Assembly: GCA_021781705.1 (NCBI GenBank)
Contig: JAJXWI010000012.1
Coordinates: 1-54,111 of the forward strand
Direction of reading: 5' to 3'
From: a bacterium
GTDB lineage: Bacteria; Verrucomicrobiota; Lentisphaeria; Victivallales; GWF2-38-69
Length of the DNA: 54,111 nt
A program made the position numbers and the translations under genes. Below, one piece after another: positions 30,574 through 38,748 of this stretch (position 1 is its first letter; each line of letters starts with the position of its first letter). The notes beneath the pieces are model-generated. The model searched no databases. It had not been told where the DNA came from and saw only the letters and a list, made by a program, of their open reading frames with translations.

Positions 30574-30683
30574 CTCCTCAGTTTTTCAGACTTGAGGAGC
30601 TAAAAAAACTGCCTCAAATCTTTGTTAATAAAACAAATGGTATGGTCAATAGCTCACGCCACCGCCAACCACCTAGATTTGAG
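30574..30683 (-). promoter_or_regulatory. trp translational attenuator (four pairing segments, RBS sequestration)
   Basis: In transcript order, segment 1 is CTCAAATCT (30683-30675) and segment 2 is AGATTTGAG(G) (30621-30612), which overlaps the leader stop. Segment 3 is CTCCTCAAGTC(T) (30599-30588) and segment 4 is TGAGGAG (30580-30574), the trpE ribosome site. 1:2 is a perfect 9-bp match, 2:3 is 10 bp with one G-U, and 3:4 is 7 bp or more. So 1:2 permits 3:4 (trpE off), while a ribosome stalled on the leader Trp codons hides segment 1 and permits 2:3 (trpE on). No T-run follows 3:4, so control appears translational rather than by termination. Pairings were found by eye and no energies were calculated. 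Confidence 0.85.
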
Positions 30684-30706
30684 TGCAATTTCATAAACAT
30701 TTTCAT
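30614..30706 (-). CDS. trpL: trp operon leader peptide (30 residues, Trp-Arg-Trp)
   Basis: ATG 30706 opens a 30-codon frame, MKMFMKLHSNLGGWRWRELL then TIPFVLLTKI, ending at TGA 30614, which is 46 nt before trpE. Trp codons 14 and 16 (30667-30665 and 30661-30659) flank an Arg codon. Tryptophan is rare, so a pair here immediately before trpE is a strong sign of a regulatory leader. The stop codon lies inside pairing segment 2, as expected for a peptide whose translation selects the RNA fold. The leader ribosome site (AGAG) is weak. Its product is likely functionless after synthesis. Confidence 0.82.
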   Translation of the reverse strand: MKMFMKLHSNLGGWRWRELLTIPFVLLTKI

Positions 30707-30726
30707 TTTACTCTATTTAAAAAAAT

Positions 30727-30754
30727 AATATACTAAAAATCTTGTACCATTCAA
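30727..30754 (-). promoter_or_regulatory. Candidate trp operon promoter
   Basis: On the minus strand TTGAAT (30754-30749), a 16-nt spacer and TATATT (30732-30727) end about 20 nt before the leader ATG. This gives a short leader transcript that contains all attenuator segments. A perfect TTGACA further upstream (30820-30815) has no -10 at proper spacing. Confidence 0.55.
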
Positions 30755-30863
30755 ACTTTATAACCTTTACCGATAATTAAACCGCCAACGAAAAGGTAAT
30801 CAGGTATTAGATTTTGTCAATTAATACTAAATCGTTTACTTCAATAATTACTGTGTAGGCTGT

Positions 30864-32057
30864 TTAATTAGCTATAGCTATCTGTTCACCAACCTTATAA
30901 AACTTGTCAGTCTCGGCGTTAAATTCTTTGATTGAACCTGGTCTAAAAATAAGACAAGATGTCGATCCTCCGAACTGAAAATAGCCCAACTCTTCACCCT
31001 TTTTTACATGATAGCCTGGCTTAATATTATCATTAATAATACATGATGATATTTCTACCATGCCCACCGGCATAAAACACATTAATCCAATTTTGGGATC
31101 ATCAGCTTTAATAAAAAAGAGCGCACGCGTCTGAACGTGTGTTATATACCCTTCCGAATAGTCTTGATCCGTAGGGTCCTCTCCTTCAGATTCGGCCTGG
31201 CTGAAATATAGACCGTCCTTTACAAATGCCTTTTCTATTGTTCCAGAAACAGGACTATGCCAACGATGATAATTAAATGGACTGAGAAATGCCTGATAAA
31301 CACACCCTCCCACAAATTTATCAACTAGTTCGTCATTGGCTAACATATCATTTAATGAATACGGTTGCGATTTAATCCAGAACTCACTGTATTTTTGGAC
31401 ATTTTTGCTAATTTTGTATACAGTGGAGTCGCAGGCGCTAACTATCACCTTATCGTTCTCAGGCTGAGCTATAGGCCGCGCATTACCAGCAAGCTTTCTT
31501 GTAAAAAAATCATTCCAAGATTTAAAACCCCAATATTTATCTTTAGGATCATACTGGTAATCAGTCATTTTTAATTGTTCTTGAGCCTCCTTGCATTTCC
31601 AGCCACTAGGAGAGTCATTAATTACATACAATGATTCTTTACTATTAAGAAAATCCGTCCAAACAGCAAGAATCTTTTTAAACATTGCATTAATCTTTTC
31701 ATTACGATATGCCGCAAATCCTGCGGGCGTCCCCATTGTCCATATAAGTATTGCTGAAAATGGGGTACCAACAAGAAGAGTTTGATTGTAATCAGGAGCA
31801 CATTTTAAAACTTCATTAAGCTGACATAGCATATCATCTACGTTTTTTAAATGCTGTGTTTTGTATTCTTGGGGAATCTGCTTAATCATCTGCGTCAAGT
31901 ACATCCTAACCACAGGATCATCATCTATTAATTTTTTAAATTCCAATATTACCGGATGAAAGTTTTCATATTTCTCACCTTTTTCTGTAGATACAGAAAA
32001 TGAAGTAAATATCAAAAAAAAGAATCCCATGAATAGAACAGTTCGCAACAATTTCAT
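30864..32057 (-). CDS. Secreted phosphatidylserine decarboxylase-like protein (PsiD-like N-domain)
   Basis: A protein of about 397 residues. An N-terminal hydrophobic stretch (LLRTVLFMGFFFLIFTSFSV) predicts export. An N-domain (HPVILEFKKLIDDDPVVRMY...) resembles the PsiD-associated domain found before some phosphatidylserine-decarboxylase catalytic domains. The catalytic part has WNDFFTRKL, NYHRWHSPVSG with the base histidine, and GGST, the self-cleavage serine site that yields the pyruvoyl group. Family members decarboxylate phosphatidylserine or, in fungal PsiD, L-tryptophan. It lies directly upstream of the trp operon on the same strand, which is suggestive only. ATG 32057 (AGGG about 10 nt upstream) is preferred to TTG 32066. 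Confidence 0.75.
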   Translation of the reverse strand: MKLLRTVLFMGFFFLIFTSFSVSTEKGEKYENFHPVILEFKKLIDDDPVVRMYLTQMIKQIPQEYKTQHLKNVDDMLCQLNEVLKCAPDYNQTLLVGTPFSAILIWTMGTPAGFAAYRNEKINAMFKKILAVWTDFLNSKESLYVINDSPSGWKCKEAQEQLKMTDYQYDPKDKYWGFKSWNDFFTRKLAGNARPIAQPENDKVIVSACDSTVYKISKNVQKYSEFWIKSQPYSLNDMLANDELVDKFVGGCVYQAFLSPFNYHRWHSPVSGTIEKAFVKDGLYFSQAESEGEDPTDQDYSEGYITHVQTRALFFIKADDPKIGLMCFMPVGMVEISSCIINDNIKPGYHVKKGEELGYFQFGGSTSCLIFRPGSIKEFNAETDKFYKVGEQIAIAN

Positions 32058-32151
32058 TTTTACCAAACCCTGTCTTGTTAGTTTTTGATTTGCAATTGTG
32101 CTACATACGATGAAAATCCTAAATTTTCAGAACCATTTTAAGAGCCGTCTC

Positions 32152-33123
32152 TTAATAGTGCAATTTGTACACCACATAACATTTTGCTTTAGGGTCGTAT
32201 GAAAATCTGTAAATATACGAAAAACTTAACGGAATGTATGCCATCTTACTATTTCCGCTGATAGCTACGTCACACGGATAAGAAGTATCATCAAATTCAT
32301 ACAATTTTTTAAAGTTCCCCTCTTTGCTTCCTTCCATCAGGGAATAAGACCATCCATGAGACTTACATGTAATCAGCCATACTTTACTGGCATCCATATT
32401 GGTGCTAACTCCGAGAATTGCATCTGCCTCTCCATCTTCATTATCGCCCCCTTCCGCACCATCCTCTGGCTGTTCCCACAATCCTTTGTTGTCATATTCG
32501 TATGTATCCTTAGCAGAATCATATGTGTACTTATTCAGTTGATTTTTGCCTGTAACTACAAAAACAAAATTTCCATCAGAAGACATTGCTATTGAAGTTG
32601 GAATACCGGCACATGTTCTTATGGGTATGAAATTCCCATCCTTGCTGCGGTATACCAGTTTCTTTGATTCCGTTACAGCCAGAAGTCTTCCTCCATTCAT
32701 GTTAGTCGCAAGCCCATTTATCTTGCTATTTGTCTTCCATATCGGCTGAGCTGGAGAACGCTTGCCTTTTTCGTATCTGTATACATTACAACTAACAATT
32801 CCATTACTATCAGCCCCGTCGTCATCGGGATTATTTACAACAGTTGAAACATAAGCAATGGCACTATTCCCGCTCATTGTAACGTTCTCAGGAGTTTCAT
32901 AATTATCAAACAAATCGACTTGAACAGGAGCCTTATAATCATTTAAACGCGCTTTTTTCAGGGTCTTCTCTCTCAAGATCACCTGTTTACCTACCAATCC
33001 TATGAATTTGTATCCTTCAAAATCCGTGGCAACTATGCATTTCCCTGCTTGTACCGAAGGAGTTGGTATTACAAAAAGACAAATCATATTTACTAAAAAA
33101 AATCCTAAAAATATTTTTTTCAT
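32152..33123 (-). CDS. Secreted beta-propeller-like protein of unknown function
   Basis: A 323-residue protein with a clear signal peptide (MKKIFLGFFLVNMICLFVIP...VQA). The mature part is a series of about 45-residue beta-rich units with recurring phrases such as SGNSAIAYVS, SSDGNFVFVVTG, TNMDASKVWLITC and SGNSKMAYIPLS, as in WD40/YVTN-like propellers. Acidic Asp/Gly-rich loops (NPDDDGADSNG, EGGDNEDGEADA) could bind calcium. No enzymatic motif is seen. It is probably periplasmic or extracellular. Confidence 0.65.
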   Translation of the reverse strand: MKKIFLGFFLVNMICLFVIPTPSVQAGKCIVATDFEGYKFIGLVGKQVILREKTLKKARLNDYKAPVQVDLFDNYETPENVTMSGNSAIAYVSTVVNNPDDDGADSNGIVSCNVYRYEKGKRSPAQPIWKTNSKINGLATNMNGGRLLAVTESKKLVYRSKDGNFIPIRTCAGIPTSIAMSSDGNFVFVVTGKNQLNKYTYDSAKDTYEYDNKGLWEQPEDGAEGGDNEDGEADAILGVSTNMDASKVWLITCKSHGWSYSLMEGSKEGNFKKLYEFDDTSYPCDVAISGNSKMAYIPLSFSYIYRFSYDPKAKCYVVYKLHY

Positions 33124-33367
33124 TCCTCTTTTTCCTTTTTTTATATTCTAAATTACTATTGGTTAAAAAATTTACCGACATAATATCTATCATAATTACA
33201 GAATATTTCAATATTGCAAAAACAATTTCACATATTGAATTCAAACAGAAATACCTGTCGGATATGGCATTTAATGCAAAATCTATGTCCAAACTTCGGT
33301 GTGCACTATATCAGAGACAGGTTTGCATTTAACTCCAATTCGAAATATATTAGCTTTCTTCTTGGAT

Positions 33368-33443
33368 GCCAATGTAGCTCAGTTGGTAGAGCAGTTCATT
33401 CGTAATGAACAGGTCACCGGTTCGATTCCGGTCATTGGCTCCA
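33368..33443 (+). tRNA. tRNA-Thr (anticodon CGT)
   Basis: A complete 76-nt cloverleaf. The acceptor GCCAATG pairs with CATTGGC, the D arm is GCTC/GAGC, and the anticodon stem GTTCA/TGAAC encloses loop TTCGTAA with anticodon CGT. The T arm is ACCGG TTCGATT CCGGT. The 3' CCA is encoded (33441-33443). It reads ACG threonine codons. It stands alone, 31 nt before the dipeptidase gene. Confidence 0.97.
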
Positions 33444-33474
33444 TTCTACGCTCGAATTTTATGCGGAGAGAAAA

Positions 33475-34218
33475 ATGTTTGGACAAGAAACAGTCATAAG
33501 AAGTAGCCCCCCACAAAAAAACAATGGCAAATTCGGCACCAGAATGGAACTAAACGAAACAAACTATCAGAAAGTGGAAAATATCTCCTTTGAAAAACAA
33601 CTGCCCGAAGGTTTTGTATATGTCAGAGATGTAATACCTGACATTGTTCTTGAAATACTTTACTGTTCAAACAGGAATTTTACGGGACAACCTGTTGATG
33701 GGTATATTAAGCCCAAAGCCATATTGACGATGGAAGCCGCAAAAAGTCTTAAAGAAGTGCAGAACGAACTAAGGATTTACAGTTTAGGTCTTAAGATATT
33801 TGACGCCTACAGGCCGCAACAGGCAGTTGACTGTTTCAGCAAATGGGCAAAGAGTCCGGAAGATCATACGACCAAGGCACTATATTATCCTAATGAAGAA
33901 AAAGAGAGCCTGTTTGAAAATGGTTATATTTCACTAACGTCTTCACATATCAGAGGAAGCACTGTTGACCTTACATTAGTACACATAAACGGAAAAAAGA
34001 ATGTTGTAGAACTTGATATGGGAAGATCATTTGATTATTTCGGAAAAGAGGCATGGGGAAATTATGCCAATTGCACTCCTCAACAAAAAGCTAACAGGCT
34101 TCTCTTGAAAACTATAATGGGGAAACATAGATTTGAATCTTATCCTCGTGAATGGTGGCACTTTACATTAAAAGATGAACCATTTCCAAATACTACCTTT
34201 AATTTCCCAATTGAATGA
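33475..34218 (+). CDS. D-alanyl-D-alanine dipeptidase, VanX/DdpX family (M15D)
   Basis: A 247-residue zinc peptidase. The family patterns RDVIPDIVLEILYCSNRNFTG, the SSHIRGSTVDLTL motif (SxHxxGxxxD zinc ligands) and the C-terminal EWWHF (catalytic Glu and third ligand His) are intact, as is FDAYRPQQA. It hydrolyses D-Ala-D-Ala. With no vanH or vanA ligase nearby, peptidoglycan recycling or dipeptide use is more likely than glycopeptide resistance. GGAGAG 4 nt before ATG 33475 supports this start, although the first about 25 residues look non-conserved. There is no signal peptide, so it is cytoplasmic. Confidence 0.9.
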   Translation: MFGQETVIRSSPPQKNNGKFGTRMELNETNYQKVENISFEKQLPEGFVYVRDVIPDIVLEILYCSNRNFTGQPVDGYIKPKAILTMEAAKSLKEVQNELRIYSLGLKIFDAYRPQQAVDCFSKWAKSPEDHTTKALYYPNEEKESLFENGYISLTSSHIRGSTVDLTLVHINGKKNVVELDMGRSFDYFGKEAWGNYANCTPQQKANRLLLKTIMGKHRFESYPREWWHFTLKDEPFPNTTFNFPIE

Positions 34219-34239
34219 TAAACAAAAAAATGGTACAAT
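34211..34239 (+). promoter_or_regulatory. Promoter of the 23-residue zinc-ribbon ORF
   Basis: TTGAAT (34211-34216), a 17-nt spacer and TACAAT (34234-34239). The +1 would be about 18 nt before the ATG. The -35 overlaps the end of the dipeptidase gene. The same TTGAAT -35 occurs in the trp and moxR candidates. Confidence 0.6.
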
Positions 34240-34263
34240 GACACGTTATAAGGAGAGCAAAAT

Positions 34264-34335
34264 ATGGACATTTTAATGGGAGGTTACCGTTTTTATTGCC
34301 CAAACTGCGGCATTCAAATTGCAAATGACAATTGA
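34264..34335 (+). CDS. Tiny zinc-ribbon-like protein (23 residues)
   Basis: ATG 34264 to TGA 34335 encodes MDILMGGYRFYCPNCGIQIA then NDN. AAGGAGAG lies 6-7 nt upstream and a well-spaced promoter precedes it, so it has the complete signals of an expressed gene. The single CPNCG knuckle is half of a zinc ribbon. It could dimerise, be a functional microprotein, or be the surviving 5' end of a longer zinc-ribbon protein whose remainder is lost. No remainder is visible in the next 90 nt. Confidence 0.5.
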   Translation: MDILMGGYRFYCPNCGIQIANDN

Positions 34336-34429
34336 TTCTATACCAAAACACGCAACAAAACCAACATTAATCGATCTGTGAACTTCTTAAACACTATACG
34401 GTAGATAAACATGAGGCTTTATAAAACCT

Positions 34430-35276
34430 ATGGGTGATCATTACATTCCAAAATCCTATTTCCGTGGGTTCTGTCATGGATTCGGTCAGCAGCTTTGGGT
34501 TTACGACAAGGCAGACAACCGCAAATTCCAGACTCAAGTAAAGAGCCATTGCAAATATATGCAGTTTTTATTCTGCAGACCTTGAGAAATACCTTTCGGA
34601 GAAAATTGAGAACTCTGCGATTCGGGTGTTTGACAAAATCCATAAACGAGAGACTATAACTCCAGACGACAAGATTATCCTTTCAAAGTACATTGCGGTA
34701 ATGTTAAAGAGAGTTCCGGAATGCAAGATTAATACTAAGGAACACATCCCCAAAATTGCCTATGATTTGAAGATATTTTACAACCGGTTGTTAGATGAGA
34801 TTCTCTTAGAAAACCCTAAAAACGAAACTATAGTTCAACATCGAAAAGCAGAAATTGATAATATTCTTGATAAATTATCCTGTGATCCTCCTGATGAAAT
34901 CTGGCACAAGTTAGTCCCTGCTGATCAGACGCCTCTAATGCTTGAAGGTATAGCCACGATGACATGGCGATTCATTTTATTTGATGAAAAGCCTGTCTTT
35001 CTGACAGGAGACAACCCTGTATTCTATTTTTCTAACCTTGGAATTGGTAGTACCAAATCTGAGATGTCTTTCCCTATCTCTAGCCATGTGACCCTTTGGG
35101 CTACCCGAAGGCCTGATCTCCCAGAAGGTTACTTTCCCACAAGTATGGCAATTGTTAAAGAAATGAACCGTAGAATAGCAAGTATCACTACAAGGTATGG
35201 ATTTCATGCAGAGGATGAGGATTGGATACTTCATTCCCTTGCAAAGAAGAACTGGAAACTCAATAGAATTGTATAG
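34430..35276 (+). pseudogene. DUF4238-family protein gene with a frameshift
   Basis: The frame from ATG 34430 reads MGDHYIPKSYFRGF and WVYDKADNRKFQTQVKSHC, the typical DUF4238 N-terminus, then stops at 34583. The family sequence continues in the +1 frame as SADLEKYLSEKIENSAIRVFDKI and runs to 35276 with the conserved FLTGDNPVFYFS. The shift falls at a T5 run (34565-34569), where four Ts would restore a continuous protein of about 280 residues. It may be a real mutation, a phase-variable tract or a sequencing error. DUF4238 proteins are accessory and uncharacterised. Confidence 0.75.
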
Positions 35277-35336
35277 GATACTATTAGCGGTAAAGTAGTT
35301 GGCGCTACGGAACAGGCCATCATGAAATATCACTAA

Positions 35337-35468
35337 AAATATCACGGGAAGGAAACCATAGAAAATGCAGTTATGGCAAGTGATGGATTCTTCCCTTTCA
35401 CGGATGCCGTGGAAATAGCCGCGAAAGCAGGGATAAAAGCAATAATAGCGCCGGCAGGCTCCCTAAGA
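35337..35468 (+). pseudogene. Relic of the purH 3' end (AICAR transformylase)
   Basis: The in-frame stretch [20 protein letters not shown] followed by [22 protein letters not shown] matches the conserved C-terminal PurH motif (ASDAFFPF...AGITAIIQPGGSIRD). A stop precedes it (35334), no start or upstream PurH domains exist, and the sequence diverges after the SLR. About 44 codons survive. The functional purH is presumably elsewhere. Confidence 0.7.
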
Positions 35469-35489
35469 TGCAGAAGTAATAATCCAGGC

Positions 35490-35523
35490 AAATTAATTAA
35501 AAATAGCGCTTATGCATGCTCCC
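35490..35523 (+). repeat. Direct repeat copy A, beside the RND permease 3' end
   Basis: A 34-nt sequence with core ATAGCGCTTATG, shared with copy B at 39991-40024 in the same orientation (about 30 of 34 positions identical by eye). The two copies bracket the RND permease-adaptor pair. Confidence 0.7.
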
Positions 35524-35543
35524 GGGCGAATATTCTCCCATCA

Positions 35544-38500
35544 TTAATTTTTTCTCTTTCTCTCAACTATTTTTTGCATAATAACATAAAAACAAGGAAT
35601 AAGAAGAGTTCCTATTATAGCAGCAGCAATCATTCCTCCAAAAACAGCTGTTCCGAGAGACCTTCTGCTCATTGCACCTGCTCCGCTTGCAACTACAAGA
35701 GGATAGACGCCGAGTATGAACGCAAGAGCTGTCATAATTACGGCTCTGAACCTGATCTTAGCAGCATATCGGGCTGAAAGAAGAATACTCTCGCCCTTCT
35801 TATGGCTTTCATGCGCAAATTCCACAATAAGAATAGCCGTTTTTGCAGCCATCCCAAAAATTAGCACAAACCCCACCTGAACATATATATTGTTCTCAAT
35901 TTGCGCTATCCATATAGCAATAAGAGAACCAATTACCGCGACGGGAATTGACAGTAATACCGCAATCGAAACCATCCAGCTTTCATATTTTGCCACAAGA
36001 AAGAAATAGATAAACACAATAACAAGTATAAATATCCATACGGCCTTATTTCCGGCAATAATCTCCTGATAAGCCGTACCTGTCCATCCATATGTGAAAC
36101 CTTCAGGCAGAATGTGTTTTGCCACCCTTTCCATCGCTTCGATCGCTTGCCCCGAACTGTAGCCTTGAGCTGCTGAACCCTCTATTTCGGCGCTTGCGAG
36201 CATGTTGTAGTGGTTTACGATATTCGGTTCAAGCGCACTTTCGAGAGTAACGACTGTAGAAAGAGGAATTAATTTATTGTCTTGATTCTGCACATAAATA
36301 TTCTTAAGGTCATGCTCGGTTGAGCGCTGTTCAGCCTTGGCCTGAATAAGGACCTGAAAGACTTTGCCGAAGATATTGAACTCATTTATGTAGATAGAAC
36401 CGATATACGCATTAATGGCATTATAGACATCCTTGAGGTTTAAGCCTAACTTTTTAACTTTAGCTATGTCGGTATTTACCTTAAGTTTAGGAATATTTGC
36501 CGCGTAGTTGCTGTAAATCCCTGTTAATTCAGGCTGCTTTTTAGCCTCATCCATAAAATCATGAAGAACTTCAGAAAGTGATTGAGGGTTATTCCCGAGC
36601 TCCTGCTGAAGTTCAAACTGGAAACCGCCAGCCTGTCCCAAACCCGGTATCGGCGGGCGATCAAAGACTATTACACTTGCCTCAGGAATTTCATCCTTAA
36701 GTATTTTTATAAGCTTTTGTTTAATACTTTCCTGTGAAAGCTCATGTGTAGTTCTCTTGCTCCAGTCTTCGAGATTCACCATCATGTGCCCGAGGTTTGA
36801 TGCATATGTAAAATTCAATACGGTCAATCCCGGAGTGCTAACGATATTGGCAACTCCCGGCTGTTTTTTTACAATGTCCTCACACTTGGACAAAACCTCA
36901 GCCGTTCTGGTAAGAGACGCATTGCTTGGCATCTGTATATCCACATTGAGGAGTCCCTGATCCTCATTAGGCAAGAAGCCAGTTGGAGTTTTTGAGTAGA
37001 TAAAAAATATCGCTGCAATAATTACAATTAGGAAAACTATAACAAGCTTAAGCCTCTCAGTCAAAATTCCTACAGCCCTTATATAAAGTGAAGCAAGTTT
37101 TTCAAACACGCTATTAAATGTCCTGAAAAAGATATTTCCTTTTTTATGATCTATACCTTTAAGCATTGTCGCACACAATGCCGGACTTAAAGTCAGTGCA
37201 TTGACTGCCGAAATAGCCACAGATGTGGCAATTGTTATCCCAAACTGCCTGTACATCTGCCCTGAAATGCCTGGGATGAATGCTATCGGTATAAACACAG
37301 CCATAAGGACTAGAGTTGTAGCTATAACCGGACCGGCAACCTGTTCCATAGCCTTTATGGTGGCATCTTTGGGGCTCAGTCTTTCCTCCTTCATCAATCT
37401 GTGGACATTTTCAACCACCACAATAGCATCATCGACCACTATACCGATCGCTAAAATCATTCCCATAAGGCTTATCATATTTATGCTGTAGCCCAGAGCA
37501 AGCATCACAGCAAACGTGCCTATAAGAGAAACAGGAATAGCTATAGTCGGAATAAGCATAGCCCTTAAATCCTGCAGAAAAAGATACACTACAAGGACTA
37601 CGAGAGCTATGGCAATAATTAGAGTTTTAACCACCTCAATCATAGAAACTTTAACATAAGAAGTTGTATCATACACAACTTCGCCTTCCAGCCCTTTCGG
37701 AAATGACTTTTTAGATTCATTCAGGATTCTCTTGATTTCATTCGCCACATGAATGGCATTTGCTCCAGGCAGAAGATAGGTTGCTAAAAGTGCAGCGGGT
37801 CTTCCATTTAACAATGTATAAAACTGATAGTTTTCGCCGCCAAGTAAAACGTCAGCAACGTCGCCTAGTTTTATAAGGCTTCCATCCTTGCCCGCCTTAA
37901 TGATAATATTCTTGAATTCTTCTACTTTGGTAAGTCTGGATTGAAGAAGGAGAGTATATGCAAATTGCTGTTTAGAAATAGACGGAGGACCTCCTAACTG
38001 CCCTGCCGGAACATATAAATTCTGCTCATTAATAGCATCGATCACTTCCTTCGGCGTGACTCTAAGACTCGCCATCTTTATCGGATCTATCCAGACTCTG
38101 ATTGCGTAGTAAAATCCACCATGTATAATTACCTGCCCCACTCCTGGTATTCGTGAAATAGGATCCTGAAGGTGTAAATATGCATAGTTGCTAAGGTAGA
38201 GCGCGTCATATTTATTGTCAGGGGAATACAGCGTCAGATAAGAAAGAACATCAGTGTTGACCTGCATGACACTTATGCCTTCGCTGACAACTTCAGGCGG
38301 CAATTGAGGCTGGGCTATATTCGTTCTAATAAGAGTGTTTACTGCATCGATATTCGGTTTGGTACCCACGTCGAAAGTTACATTTATAACTACATTTCCC
38401 TGGTCTGAACATTGTGTAAACATATAAATCATGTTCTCAACGCCATTTATCTGCTGTTCTAGCGGTTCGACAACGGTTTTCTCAAGATTTATGGCATCAG

Positions 38501-38657
38501 CTCCCGGATATGAAGTTGAAATCTGTACGATCGGCGGGAGAATGTCTGGATACTGAGATAAAGGAAGATTGTTAATAGCTATCAAGCCAACAAGCACGAT
38601 TACTATTGCAATTATAAAAGCAAACTTTGGCCTATTGATGAAAAATTTGCTAAACAT
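35544..38657 (-). CDS. RND multidrug efflux permease (HAE1/AcrB family)
   Basis: A 1037-residue inner-membrane proton antiporter with the standard layout: one N-terminal helix, porter domain, six helices, second porter domain, five helices. Proton-relay residues are present: [14 protein letters not shown] (two aspartates of helix 4) and [11 protein letters not shown] (lysine of helix 10). Other signatures are [13 protein letters not shown] and GFLPNEDQG. It exports hydrophobic or amphiphilic compounds through a trimer joined to an adaptor and an outer-membrane channel. The adaptor gene lies 91 nt upstream on the same strand. No TolC-like gene or regulator is in the window, so a shared channel is assumed. 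Confidence 0.94.
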   Translation of the reverse strand: MFSKFFINRPKFAFIIAIVIVLVGLIAINNLPLSQYPDILPPIVQISTSYPGADAINLEKTVVEPLEQQINGVENMIYMFTQCSDQGNVVINVTFDVGTKPNIDAVNTLIRTNIAQPQLPPEVVSEGISVMQVNTDVLSYLTLYSPDNKYDALYLSNYAYLHLQDPISRIPGVGQVIIHGGFYYAIRVWIDPIKMASLRVTPKEVIDAINEQNLYVPAGQLGGPPSISKQQFAYTLLLQSRLTKVEEFKNIIIKAGKDGSLIKLGDVADVLLGGENYQFYTLLNGRPAALLATYLLPGANAIHVANEIKRILNESKKSFPKGLEGEVVYDTTSYVKVSMIEVVKTLIIAIALVVLVVYLFLQDLRAMLIPTIAIPVSLIGTFAVMLALGYSINMISLMGMILAIGIVVDDAIVVVENVHRLMKEERLSPKDATIKAMEQVAGPVIATTLVLMAVFIPIAFIPGISGQMYRQFGITIATSVAISAVNALTLSPALCATMLKGIDHKKGNIFFRTFNSVFEKLASLYIRAVGILTERLKLVIVFLIVIIAAIFFIYSKTPTGFLPNEDQGLLNVDIQMPSNASLTRTAEVLSKCEDIVKKQPGVANIVSTPGLTVLNFTYASNLGHMMVNLEDWSKRTTHELSQESIKQKLIKILKDEIPEASVIVFDRPPIPGLGQAGGFQFELQQELGNNPQSLSEVLHDFMDEAKKQPELTGIYSNYAANIPKLKVNTDIAKVKKLGLNLKDVYNAINAYIGSIYINEFNIFGKVFQVLIQAKAEQRSTEHDLKNIYVQNQDNKLIPLSTVVTLESALEPNIVNHYNMLASAEIEGSAAQGYSSGQAIEAMERVAKHILPEGFTYGWTGTAYQEIIAGNKAVWIFILVIVFIYFFLVAKYESWMVSIAVLLSIPVAVIGSLIAIWIAQIENNIYVQVGFVLIFGMAAKTAILIVEFAHESHKKGESILLSARYAAKIRFRAVIMTALAFILGVYPLVVASGAGAMSRRSLGTAVFGGMIAAAIIGTLLIPCFYVIMQKIVERKRKN

Positions 38658-38748
38658 AATAATTCGTCAGTTTTTCCTGTTTTTTTATTACTTGTACATC
38701 TGCTTTGTGAGAAGCTGGTCTTTTTCAAAGAACCACGAGTAATAGAGC

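Noticed and set aside
30567-30760. T-box riboswitch or TRAP-binding site controlling trp
   Set aside because: No T-box core or specifier loop and no run of spaced GAG/TAG triplets are visible. The leader peptide and pairing segments explain the region.
30815-30820. Perfect TTGACA upstream of the trp leader
   Set aside because: No acceptable -10 lies 16-18 nt downstream. TTGAAT-16-TATATT closer to the leader fits better.
33475-34218. Vancomycin resistance determinant
   Set aside because: Only a VanX-type dipeptidase is present, without VanH, VanA or VanRS genes, so cell-wall recycling is the simpler reading.
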